In this document: in pieces, positions 1-6,068 of the stretch
Layout: each line of letters begins with the position of its first letter
Position numbering within the stretch: position 1 is the first letter of the stretch
Source of the DNA: Clostridiales bacterium UBA1316
GTDB lineage: Bacteria; Bacillota; Clostridia; Oscillospirales; Oscillospiraceae
Length of the DNA: 11,766 bases
NCBI GenBank assembly: GCA_002307055.1
Contig: DBTM01000067.1
Coordinates: 1 to 11,766, forward strand
Direction: 5' to 3'
Translations under genes and position numbers: made by a program
Notes under the pieces: model-generated
Seen by the model: only the letters and a program-made list of their open reading frames with translations
Told to the model about the DNA's origin: nothing
Databases searched by the model: none

Positions 1-2
1 GC

Positions 3-215
3 AAAACAGATGTCAGCACAAAAAACATGGAAACTATCGGCTACACCACCGTCAACAAAGAAGCCGCCACTGAATATACAAAGACACTCGACGCTGAAAC
101 GGCAGCGATCATATTCCCTTCCGATGACATCCTGAAAAAATGCCAGCTGTACATCAATCTCCCGCAGGATACACTCGACTTATATGACGCGCTCTGGGTA
201 AAGCTAAAATCGTAA
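3..215 (+). CDS. potD: Polyamine-type ABC transporter substrate-binding protein, C-terminal fragment
   Basis: The open frame enters from the left edge, so only about the last 70 residues are visible and the start lies outside the window. The visible part reads (E)TIGYTTVNKEAA, then a segment with FPSDDILKKCQ, then DTLDLYDALWVKLKS at the end. This layout matches the C-terminus of PotD/PotF periplasmic-type binding proteins, which deliver spermidine or putrescine to an ABC importer. In Gram-positives these are lipoproteins outside the membrane. The first in-window Met (position 27) is internal and not a start. The other transporter genes, if present, would lie upstream to the left. A strong terminator follows, so this is the last gene of its operon. 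The family is fairly clear; the exact polyamine is not. Confidence 0.75.
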   Translation, partial: KTDVSTKNMETIGYTTVNKEAATEYTKTLDAETAAIIFPSDDILKKCQLYINLPQDTLDLYDALWVKLKS

Positions 216-236
216 TATAATCTCCAGCAAAATAAG

Positions 237-280
237 AGAAGCTGTCATTCGATAACGAACGGCAGCTTCTTTGATTTTCA
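237..280 (+). terminator. Rho-independent terminator of the potD-like operon
   Basis: A 15-base arm at 237-251 pairs with 256-270 around an ATAA loop, with one G-T wobble and one A-C mismatch. It is followed by TTTGATTTT. It lies about 20 bases after the stop codon of the binding-protein gene. Confidence 0.85.
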
Positions 281-304
281 CCCGTATTTACAGCTCGTAT
301 GCAC

Positions 305-351
305 TGCACCTGTTACTTCAATATAAAATATTATTGAAGTAACAGGTTGCA
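305..351. repeat. Long inverted repeat overlapping the -35 region of the radical SAM operon
   Basis: A perfect 16-bp arm (308-323) is repeated in reverse complement at 332-347, with an 8-base AT loop at 324-331. Allowing one bulged T, the pairing extends outward to 305 and 351. No T-run follows, so this is not a standard terminator. The right arm runs into the candidate -35 box at 347-352. It could be an operator, an mRNA hairpin from upstream transcription, or the end of a small mobile repeat. I infer operator-like position only. Confidence 0.7.
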
Positions 352-374
352 ATAAATTGTATTAATGTTATAAT
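347..374 (+). promoter_or_regulatory. Candidate sigma-A promoter for the radical SAM operon
   Basis: TTGCAA at 347-352 (four of six matches to TTGACA) and a perfect TATAAT at 369-374 are separated by 16 bases. Transcription would begin near 381, about 70 bases ahead of the first radical SAM gene. The -35 box abuts and partly overlaps the right arm of the inverted repeat at 305-351. Confidence 0.6.
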
Positions 375-449
375 TATGAAATGCAAAATATATTATCAGT
401 TCAATCGAAAAAACAATTCAGCAATTAAGAAAATTCAAGGATGTAAATT

Positions 450-1352
450 ATGAGTACTAATGCGAGAACTGAAATAGTTATTCCAAGCATCGTAAAACGC
501 ATTATACCCGGCCTTGTTAAATCAACCATAAAGGAATTAATAGATCGTAAGAAAAGGACAACCCCTCAGCCTTACCTCTCCTATCTTATTTTGAACATAC
601 TGGATCATTGTAATCTGAACTGTATAAGCTGCGATCATTTCGCCGCAATTGCGAAAGAACGCTTTGTATCATCAGACAAAATTACATGTGATATTGCGCG
701 TATGGCAGAGCTTTTTAATGACACAATAGGCCGTATAGCAATTATGGGCGGTGAACCTTTACTGCATCCGCAGCTCAAGGAGATACTAATAAAAGCGCGG
801 ATGTATTTCCCGAATACATTGATTCAATTGGTGACAAACGGAATTCTGCTCTTAAAACAGGATGTCGGATTCTGGACTGTTTGCCGTGAGAATAATATCG
901 TAATCGTCAATACAAAATACCCGATCGAGCTTGATTATGATGCAATATGCAATATGGCAAAAAAGTACGAAGTAATATTTGAATATCGTAATAACACTGA
1001 AAAAAAGATAAAAACAATGTATAAGATACCTTTAGATATTTCGGGCGTTCAGAATCCAAGAAAGAGTTTCAGCAAATGCTTCCATGCAAATAGCTGTGTA
1101 TTACTTATGGAAGGTAAAATATATACGTGCACAATTGCGCCAAACATTCATATCTTCAATGAGAATTTTAATACCCATATGGAATTGGAAGCAGAAGACT
1201 ATTTGTGCATCAACGCCGTAAACAGTAAAGAGGACATATTGAAATTTTTGTGCGTACCAAAACCATTTTGCCGTTATTGCAATGTCAGCAAGCGATCTTT
1301 TGGGATTCCTTGGGAAAAGTCAAAAAAAATAATGAATGAATGGCTAGTATGA
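450..1352 (+). CDS. Radical SAM protein with extra C-terminal cysteines
   Basis: This 300-residue protein carries the radical SAM signature CX3CX2C at C54, C58 and C61 (CNLNCISC), which holds the 4Fe-4S cluster that cleaves S-adenosylmethionine. A GGEP motif at 100-103 contacts the SAM amino group, and a VTNG motif lies near 128-131. The C-terminal third has C210, C216, C227, C268, C274 and C277, ending in FCRYC, which suggests a SPASM/twitch-like auxiliary cluster. The basic N-terminal 40 residues precede the core. Similar proteins are known from clostridial polysaccharide and sugar loci, but no glycosyltransferase is visible here, so the substrate is unknown. AAGGA at 437-441 lies 8 bases before the ATG. 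A second radical SAM gene follows 62 bases after the stop, likely in the same operon. Base composition is clearly more AT-rich than in genes to the right. Confidence 0.85.
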   Translation: MSTNARTEIVIPSIVKRIIPGLVKSTIKELIDRKKRTTPQPYLSYLILNILDHCNLNCISCDHFAAIAKERFVSSDKITCDIARMAELFNDTIGRIAIMGGEPLLHPQLKEILIKARMYFPNTLIQLVTNGILLLKQDVGFWTVCRENNIVIVNTKYPIELDYDAICNMAKKYEVIFEYRNNTEKKIKTMYKIPLDISGVQNPRKSFSKCFHANSCVLLMEGKIYTCTIAPNIHIFNENFNTHMELEAEDYLCINAVNSKEDILKFLCVPKPFCRYCNVSKRSFGIPWEKSKKIMNEWLV

Positions 1353-1414
1353 ATTCAAGAAGATACAGTTAAACAACAGGACGTTAATAGTTGTCAATTT
1401 TTGAGGAGTCACAT

Positions 1415-2290
1415 ATGAATGCTTTATTTAAGAAAGCGCAAAAAACATTGTATTCTGACGGTGTCAAGAGTCTTTTAAAATTAACATATTGTTGGATAAA
1501 AAAATTGGTAATTAACTCTTCTGTTTATATTGAATTATCTGTCGGATATAGATATAAACATCCTCATTTATTCAACCACATTGAAATTGAAACATTAAAC
1601 CGGTGTAATGGTTTATGTACATTCTGTCCAGTAAATATTAATGAGAATCCGAGGCCTTACGCTAAAATGAGTGAAATACTATTCCATAAAATCATTGATG
1701 AATTAAAAACTATAGGTTACAGCGGCGATGTTTCATTATCCTCAAATAACGAACCATTTCTTGATGAAAATATTATGGATTTTATAGTTTATGCAAGGGC
1801 TCAGATTCCGAATGCTCATATATATATTAATACAAATGCTACAGCCTTATCTTTCGATAAATTTCTAAATGTAATTCCATATTTGGATAAACTTAAAATC
1901 AATAACTATAACGACGATTTCATTATGCTTCCTAACGTAAAAGAGATCAATGAGTACTGCTTAAATCACAGTCAGTTGAATAAGAAGGTTTTTATATCTT
2001 TAAGAAAGCAAAATCAAATTCTAACTTCAAGAGGCGGCCAAGCCCCAAATAAGATGAACCAAAAAGCGTCGAGTAAAAAGTGTAATAAACCATTCAAGCA
2101 GTTAATAATACGCCCCGACGGTAAAGTTAGTCTATGCTGTAATGATGCTTTGGGTGTATATACGATGGGGGATACAAATAAACAAACATTACTGCAGATT
2201 TGGAATTCAGAGTATTATTGTTCCGTTAAAAAAGAGATGCGGATGAACGGACGCAAAAACTTGGAATTGTGTAAGTGTTGTGATGCTTAA
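1415..2290 (+). CDS. Radical SAM protein with C-terminal SPASM domain
   Basis: A 291-residue protein with CX3CX2C at C64, C68 and C71 (CNGLCTFC), which binds the SAM-cleaving 4Fe-4S cluster. The position of the usual GGEP motif reads NNEP (111-114), so the glycine pair is replaced while the Glu stays. The C-terminal part has the SPASM pattern: C223, a RPDGKVSLCC segment with C241/C242, the typical MGDTNKQTLLQIWNS stretch near 251-265, C269, then C286, C288 and C289 at the end. SPASM proteins commonly modify peptides or proteins, or act in sugar chemistry; the substrate here cannot be named. An in-frame TTG at 1391 gives a longer frame, but GAGGAG at 1403-1408 lies 6 bases before the ATG at 1415, which fixes the start. 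This gene is visibly even more AT-rich than its partner, suggesting transfer. Confidence 0.85.
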   Translation: MNALFKKAQKTLYSDGVKSLLKLTYCWIKKLVINSSVYIELSVGYRYKHPHLFNHIEIETLNRCNGLCTFCPVNINENPRPYAKMSEILFHKIIDELKTIGYSGDVSLSSNNEPFLDENIMDFIVYARAQIPNAHIYINTNATALSFDKFLNVIPYLDKLKINNYNDDFIMLPNVKEINEYCLNHSQLNKKVFISLRKQNQILTSRGGQAPNKMNQKASSKKCNKPFKQLIIRPDGKVSLCCNDALGVYTMGDTNKQTLLQIWNSEYYCSVKKEMRMNGRKNLELCKCCDA

Positions 2291-2333
2291 AATATCACCA
2301 TTTTATTCTACTTTCCAGTTCTCCGTTCGACAA

Positions 2334-2373
2334 AGCCGGGCATCTGATTTGTAAGACGCCCGGCTCGTATTTT
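2334..2373 (+). terminator. Terminator after the radical SAM pair, possibly also serving yebC
   Basis: AGCCGGGC (2334-2341) pairs with GCCCGGCT (2358-2365); the stem extends by three more pairs past one mismatch, leaving an 8-base loop. On the plus strand it is followed by a T-rich stretch (CGTATTTTGCTTTATT). It lies between two convergent genes, so it may stop transcription from both sides, although the T-run favours the plus strand. Confidence 0.75.
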
Positions 2374-2379
2374 GCTTTA

Positions 2380-3114
2380 TTATTCCTCTTCCCAGTTGTG
2401 CCAGACGTTTTGGACATCCTCGTTGTCTTCCATGAGCTCGAGCATGGTTTGCATTTTTTTGATGTCGTCGGGGTCGGTGAGCTTGATGTAGTTTTGGGGG
2501 ACCATCTCGATTTGGGCGGAGAGGAACTTATATTTCTTTTTCTCAAGGGCGGTGTTGACCGCATTTAAATTGTCAACCGTGGTATAGACCTCGAAAACGC
2601 TGTCGTCTGTGATGAGATCGTCGGCACCGGCATCGAGTACGTCGGCCATGACGGTATCCTCGTCGAGATCGCCGTCCTCATTGTCGATGATGATGACACC
2701 TTTGCGGTCGAAGGACCAGGAGACACAGCCGGTCGCGCCCATGTTTCCGCCGTATTTATCGAAATTGTGGCGCACTTCGGAGGCGATCCTGTTGCGGTTG
2801 TCGGTTGTGGCTTCGACAATGACGGCAACTCCCTGCGGGCCGTAGCCTTCGTAGGTGACACTGACATAATCGTCCCCGGCGGCACTGCCGAGACCTTTTT
2901 CGATAGCGCGTTTAATGTTATCATTCGGCATATTGACCGCTTTTGCTTTAACTATTACGGTCGCGAGACGCGAGTTGTTCGCGGGATCTCCGCTGCCGCC
3001 CTCGCGCACCGCTATAATCAATTCGCGGGCGACTTTTGTGAAAGCTTGTCCTCTTTTAGCGTCCGCTGCATTTTTTGTTTTTTGTATGGTTTTCCATTTT
3101 GAATGTCCCGACAT
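2380..3114 (-). CDS. yebC: YebC/PmpR family (TACO1-like) translation-associated protein
   Basis: The 244-residue protein starts with the family hallmark MSGHSKW and continues with KNAADAKRGQAFTK, DNIKRAIEKG near 66-75, and EGYGPQGVAVIVEATTDNRNR around 89-109. Length and order match full-length YebC. The family was long annotated as transcriptional regulators; more recent work on bacterial YebC and mitochondrial TACO1 points to binding the ribosome and relieving stalling at consecutive prolines. The very acidic end (DNEDVQNVWHNWEEE) is in keeping with the family. GAGGAG (complement of 3123-3128) sits 8 bases ahead of the ATG. It is monocistronic by appearance, with its own promoter. A translation factor of overlapping role, EF-P, is encoded about 3.5 kb away in the same window and on the same strand. 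Confidence 0.95.
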   Translation of the reverse strand: MSGHSKWKTIQKTKNAADAKRGQAFTKVARELIIAVREGGSGDPANNSRLATVIVKAKAVNMPNDNIKRAIEKGLGSAAGDDYVSVTYEGYGPQGVAVIVEATTDNRNRIASEVRHNFDKYGGNMGATGCVSWSFDRKGVIIIDNEDGDLDEDTVMADVLDAGADDLITDDSVFEVYTTVDNLNAVNTALEKKKYKFLSAQIEMVPQNYIKLTDPDDIKKMQTMLELMEDNEDVQNVWHNWEEE

Positions 3115-3186
3115 GCACGCATCTCCTCGTCACTGATATCTAAATTTTTATGAATGATCTTGTTTACGCCATAAATGAGCATCGTG

Positions 3187-3215
3187 ATTTTAACACATTT
3201 TTTTGTATGTGGCAA
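3187..3215 (-). promoter_or_regulatory. Sigma-A promoter of yebC
   Basis: Read on the minus strand: TTGCCA (3215-3210, five of six), a 17-base spacer with an A7 run, then TAAAAT (3192-3187, five of six) preceded by a TG extension. Transcription would start near 3180, about 65 bases ahead of yebC. Confidence 0.7.
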
Positions 3216-3274
3216 GCCTTACCGGCAGAATAAAAGGTGCGCTGTGATATTTTTCCTTTTTATCATATTTTAGG

Positions 3275-3280
3275 TATAAT
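3275..3280 (+). promoter_or_regulatory. Candidate -10 box ahead of the Asn/Gln-rich small protein gene
   Basis: A perfect TATAAT lies 55 bases upstream of the small gene's ATG. I see no TTGACA-like box at 16-18 bases distance, so it may be a weak or activator-dependent promoter, or one read by another sigma factor. Confidence 0.3.
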
Positions 3281-3317
3281 TATTTCTCCGCTTGTGCACA
3301 ATACTGGTAATTCAGTG

Positions 3318-3327
3318 AAAAGGAGGT
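3318..3327 (+). promoter_or_regulatory. Very strong ribosome binding site deciding the small protein start
   Basis: AAAGGAGGTG is an almost complete match to the 16S rRNA 3' end, 8 bases before the ATG at 3336. It shows the in-frame ATG at 3237 is not the start. Confidence 0.8.
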
Positions 3328-3335
3328 GGGTCCTT

Positions 3336-3476
3336 ATGCCCACAAAGGGCAAAAATCCGCAGTCGGATACGAACAACAGCGCAGCGCAGCAAAACCAGCA
3401 AAACAGGAATATAAACCAGAGCCAAAGCCAGCAGAATATAAACCAGCAGCCGAAGAAAAACCCCAGCGCAAAATAA
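3336..3476 (+). CDS. Small Asn/Gln-rich hydrophilic protein of unknown function
   Basis: A 46-residue protein of which 21 residues are Asn or Gln (10 N, 11 Q). It has no Cys, aromatic residue, Leu or Val, five Lys and one Arg, and a single acidic residue, so it is basic and surely disordered. The tetrapeptide NINQ occurs twice (25-28, 34-37), and PKKNPSAK closes the chain. I recognise no family. The size and composition recall small spore proteins (gamma-type SASP or SspP/SspN-like proteins of Bacillus), but no sequence match can be claimed. That it is a real gene rests on an exceptional ribosome binding site directly before the ATG and two back-to-back terminators directly after the stop. 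It is divergent from yebC and convergent with the metal ATPase gene. Confidence 0.7.
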   Translation: MPTKGKNPQSDTNNSAAQQNQQNRNINQSQSQQNINQQPKKNPSAK

Positions 3477-3485
3477 CAAATACCT

Positions 3486-3519
3486 AATTAAGGTAGCTGA
3501 GAAGCTACCTTAATTTTTT
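3486..3519 (+). terminator. First of two tandem terminators after the small protein gene
   Basis: A perfect 13-bp stem (3486-3498 with 3503-3515) with a GAGA tetraloop, running directly into a T-tract up to 3519. Confidence 0.9.
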
Positions 3520-3549
3520 GAAGCAGCTGAGTAGCTGCTTCGATTTTTT
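3520..3549 (+). terminator. Second tandem terminator
   Basis: A perfect 9-bp stem (3520-3528 with 3533-3541), loop GAGT, followed by GATTTTTT. The core GCTGAGNAGC is shared with the hairpin just before it. The T-runs of both face the plus strand; for the convergent ATPase gene they may work only weakly. Confidence 0.88.
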
Positions 3550-3557
3550 GAGGCGGT

Positions 3558-5510
3558 TTAATCGATGCTTGTGTCTATATCGTTTTCATCCTTATTCTTT
3601 TTCGGCAGAGCTTTTTTGAGCTCTGTTCTGCTCATCCCAAACGCCCGCATCGCATTCATGGCGACGCATATCGCGACAGTGGTGTCGATCAAAACTGCGA
3701 TCCACATGGAAGCGATACCGGCTAGAACCAGTATGAAAATAAGGCCTTTAAACGCCAGAGACAGCATAATATTCTGCTTGACAACCTTATCTGTATTTTG
3801 AGCGAACATGATGGCGGCGGCAACTTGCGATGGCTCATCATTCATAATGATCAGGTCGGCGGCGTCACTCGTTTCATCAGCGATAAGCTTACCCATTGAA
3901 ATACCGACATCCGCCATTTTCATCACCGGGGCGTCGTCAATACTATCCCCGATGAAAATCAGTTTATCTCCGGCAAGCTGCATATCCATAAGGCCCTTGA
4001 GCCTGGTGATTTTGTCCGCGGGGAGACACTCGGCGTAAAACTCACGGATACCCAGCTGGCTCGCCACATCTGCGGCTACTTCTTTTTTATCACCTGTAAA
4101 GAGGACGATTCTGTCAATCCCTATAGTATGGAGGTCTTTCACCGCTTTTTTTGAATCGGGCTTAACCGTATCGGCGAGTAAAATACGTCCCGCATATTGC
4201 CCGTTAACAGCAACGTACACGGCACTGGCTTCTGACTGCGAAATATCGGGTGTAATTTTCAGCTCAGTCATAAGCGCGGCATTCCCAACAGAAATGGTGT
4301 TGCCGCCCATCTCAATTTCCGTGCCCATTCCTTCGAACGCGCGGTAATCAGAAACCTTCGTGAAATCGGGTATGATATTGGATGCCGCAACAATCGACTG
4401 TGCGATCGGGTGACTGGATGAAAGCTCGGCATAGGCAGCAAGCATTAAGAGCCTGCTTTCCGAAATGCCGTAGGAATTAATATCCAGCACATCGAATTGA
4501 CCGCTCGTCAGCGTTCCTGTTTTTTCAAATACAACGGAAGTCGTACGCGCCATCGTATCAACGATGTTCGCGCCCTTGAAGAGGATACCCTTTTTAGACG
4601 CGCCGCCTATGCCCGCGAAATATGTAAGCGTCATCGAGACTATCAGAGCGCCGGGGCTTGACAGCACCAGAAATCCAAACGCTTTATTGAGCCACAAGCT
4701 CAAGGGCAGGCCGCCGATCAGCGGGATAATAATACCGACGATGACGGCTGCCGCTGCTACAGCCGGTGTATAGATGCGCGAGAATCGCATCATCTGCTTT
4801 TCCGGTTTGGAATTTTTCCCTTCAGCTTCTTCAACCAGCTTCAGCACGCGTGTTATGGTAGAATGATCAAAATCAGCTGTCACACGGATATTGAGTACAC
4901 CTGTCAGATTGACGCTGCCCGACAGGACTTCGCTGTTAACGGTGACTTCAAGCGGTTCAGTGTCTCCGTATAAGGCGGAGGTATCCAGCTCAGAGCTGCC
5001 GCTGACGACAACGCCGTCAAGTGCGACGCGTTCTCCGGGTGAAACGGATATAATATCGCCTACTGCAATTTTGCCGAGCGAAAGCCGCACAATGGCACCG
5101 CTAATAACGGCGTTGACAAGCTCTGGCCGGAGATCCATAAGACTTTCAATGGTGTCGGCAGACCGCTTAACCGCGGCTTTGTGCAAAACCTCACCGATCC
5201 TGAACAGCAGAATAGCAGCAGCGCCTTCTGCTCCCCTGCCGATGATAAAGGCACATCCGGCTGCGATAACAATCAATAGGTTTTCAGTAAAATCGTGTTG
5301 CTTCAATATTTTCATAACCGAGTCGATAACAAGGTCATAACCGGTCAGAATGACACAGGCTGCGAAAATAAAGGTTTTCAGCCATAATGCGACAGGAACG
5401 AATAGACCGGCGGCAAAAAGAAGCGCTGATACGATGATGCACACGATTTTAAGTAAATCCGGCGGCAGGTTCAACATCGGAATTCTCAGTTTTTTCTTTT
5501 CGTTATTCAA
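3558..5510 (-). CDS. Divergent P1B-type (heavy-metal) P-type ATPase homologue with altered catalytic motifs
   Basis: The 650-residue protein has the full fold order of a Zn/Cd/Co-type ATPase: N-terminal membrane helices (about 20-110), actuator domain (about 135-215), a helix pair (about 249-298), P/N domains (about 325-560) and two last helices (about 580-620). No N-terminal HMA domain is present. Intact: KTGTLT 330-335, SSHP at 365-368, GMG 394-396, TGD 472-474, LPADK 496-500. Altered: the phosphorylated Asp of DKTGT is Glu (E329, codon GAA), TGES reads YGDT (181-184), the membrane CPC motif reads SPG (285-287), and GDGIND reads GDSIDD (521-526). By known mechanism, such a protein should not form the usual aspartyl-phosphate, so it may be a pseudo-transporter, a metal-linked regulator or a partner subunit. 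It has no frameshift. The start is TTG (5510-5508), 6 bases after GGGGAG. It is the second gene behind a metal-sensing ArsR repressor. Confidence 0.85.
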   Translation of the reverse strand: MNNEKKKLRIPMLNLPPDLLKIVCIIVSALLFAAGLFVPVALWLKTFIFAACVILTGYDLVIDSVMKILKQHDFTENLLIVIAAGCAFIIGRGAEGAAAILLFRIGEVLHKAAVKRSADTIESLMDLRPELVNAVISGAIVRLSLGKIAVGDIISVSPGERVALDGVVVSGSSELDTSALYGDTEPLEVTVNSEVLSGSVNLTGVLNIRVTADFDHSTITRVLKLVEEAEGKNSKPEKQMMRFSRIYTPAVAAAAVIVGIIIPLIGGLPLSLWLNKAFGFLVLSSPGALIVSMTLTYFAGIGGASKKGILFKGANIVDTMARTTSVVFEKTGTLTSGQFDVLDINSYGISESRLLMLAAYAELSSSHPIAQSIVAASNIIPDFTKVSDYRAFEGMGTEIEMGGNTISVGNAALMTELKITPDISQSEASAVYVAVNGQYAGRILLADTVKPDSKKAVKDLHTIGIDRIVLFTGDKKEVAADVASQLGIREFYAECLPADKITRLKGLMDMQLAGDKLIFIGDSIDDAPVMKMADVGISMGKLIADETSDAADLIIMNDEPSQVAAAIMFAQNTDKVVKQNIMLSLAFKGLIFILVLAGIASMWIAVLIDTTVAICVAMNAMRAFGMSRTELKKALPKKNKDENDIDTSID

Positions 5511-5523
5511 TTTTTGCTCCCCT
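5511..5523 (-). promoter_or_regulatory. Ribosome binding site supporting a TTG start of the ATPase
   Basis: GGGGAG (complement of 5517-5522) overlaps the TAG stop of the upstream ArsR gene and lies 6 bases before the TTG. The next in-frame ATG (residue 12) is much farther away, so TTG is preferred. The overlap suggests translational coupling. Confidence 0.65.
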
Positions 5524-5890
5524 ATTCCTCACAAGAGTGTTCCAGCGCTGTATTCAGGAGCTGCGTGATATGCCCGTCAGCCATGCGATAATAGACGGTC
5601 TTGCCCTCACGCCTGCTCCTGACGATATGTGTCTGCTTAAGTATTCTCAGCTGATGCGAAATTGCGGAATTTGACATGCTCACAAGCGCCGCGATATCAC
5701 AGACACACAGCTCGGAAACGGATAGCGCCGCAAGGATGCTGACACGGGTTGTATCACCAAGTATCTTAAACAGTTCCGCCATATTTATAATGTGCTGAGC
5801 TTCGATCATTTTGCTTCTCACATCATTTAAAACATCTGCATGAGTCACACTGACATCACAGGTATCGTCAGCTTCTTCGCTTTTTTTCAT
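5522..5890 (-). CDS. ArsR/SmtB-family metal-sensing repressor, CadC-like
   Basis: A 122-residue winged-helix repressor. The core runs from AELFKILGDTTRVSILAAL (38-56) through ELCVCDIAALVSMSNSAISHQLRIL (recognition helix, about 71-84) to the wing REGKTVYYRM (94-103). Metal ligand positions of both known site types are present: an alpha3N-type site with C62 and C64 in ELCVCD plus C11 (and H17) in the N-terminal arm, as in CadC, and an alpha5 site with D105, H107, H118 and E121, as in SmtB/CzrA/CadC. This predicts release from DNA on binding Cd, Pb or Zn. GGAGG (5898-5902, minus strand) is 7 bases ahead of the ATG. The gene forms an operon with the ATPase behind it (11-base gap). A palindromic operator lies just upstream, so it should repress itself and the ATPase. 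Confidence 0.92.
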   Translation of the reverse strand: MKKSEEADDTCDVSVTHADVLNDVRSKMIEAQHIINMAELFKILGDTTRVSILAALSVSELCVCDIAALVSMSNSAISHQLRILKQTHIVRSRREGKTVYYRMADGHITQLLNTALEHSCEE

Positions 5891-5916
5891 GCGCAGGCCT
5901 CCGCGTTATTGATATA

Positions 5917-5930
5917 TGAACATGTGTTCA
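5917..5930. promoter_or_regulatory. ArsR/SmtB-type operator
   Basis: TGAACATGTGTTCA is a 6-2-6 palindrome (TGAACA, TG, TGTTCA) within an AT-rich flank. It matches the core of operators bound by SmtB, CzrA and CadC. It lies 27-40 bases ahead of the arsR start codon, around the predicted transcription start. Confidence 0.85.
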
Positions 5931-5941
5931 ACTGTAGTTAT

Positions 5942-5971
5942 AAAATACAGCCTATCACTTCACATTGTCAA
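5942..5971 (-). promoter_or_regulatory. Candidate promoter of the arsR–ATPase operon
   Basis: On the minus strand a perfect TTGACA (5971-5966) is followed after 18 bases by TATTTT (5947-5942, four of six). Transcription would begin near 5935, directly before the palindromic operator, so repressor binding would block it. A rival TTGAAC inside the operator has no good -10 partner. Confidence 0.55.
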
Positions 5972-6007
5972 GTTTTATTTTGACAGACATCGCAGCAAAC
6001 CAACAGG

Positions 6008-6037
6008 AGCGCCTCCGGAATAAATCCCGGAGGCGCT
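6008..6037 (-). terminator. Terminator-like hairpin at the end of the yqeG–pepP–efp operon
   Basis: A perfect 11-bp GC-rich stem (6008-6018 with 6027-6037) with an 8-base loop. It lies 31 bases after the stop of the last minus-strand gene. The following minus-strand bases (CCTGTTGGTTTG) are only moderately T-rich, so termination may be partial. Confidence 0.6.
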
Positions 6038-6068
6038 GTGTTTACATCATATTTCGTGAGTTGACGGC

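Noticed and set aside
299..337. 12-residue ORF with two Cys in the inverted repeat
   Set aside because: It has no ribosome binding site, lies upstream of the promoter, and its codons are just the repeat arm.
1391..1414. TTG start for the second radical SAM gene giving eight more residues
   Set aside because: The GAGGAG ribosome binding site lies inside this extension and points to the ATG at 1415.
4891..5340. 149-residue plus-strand ORF inside the ATPase gene
   Set aside because: It is the antisense shadow of the ATPase, with Ser/Thr/Pro-rich composition and no ribosome binding site.
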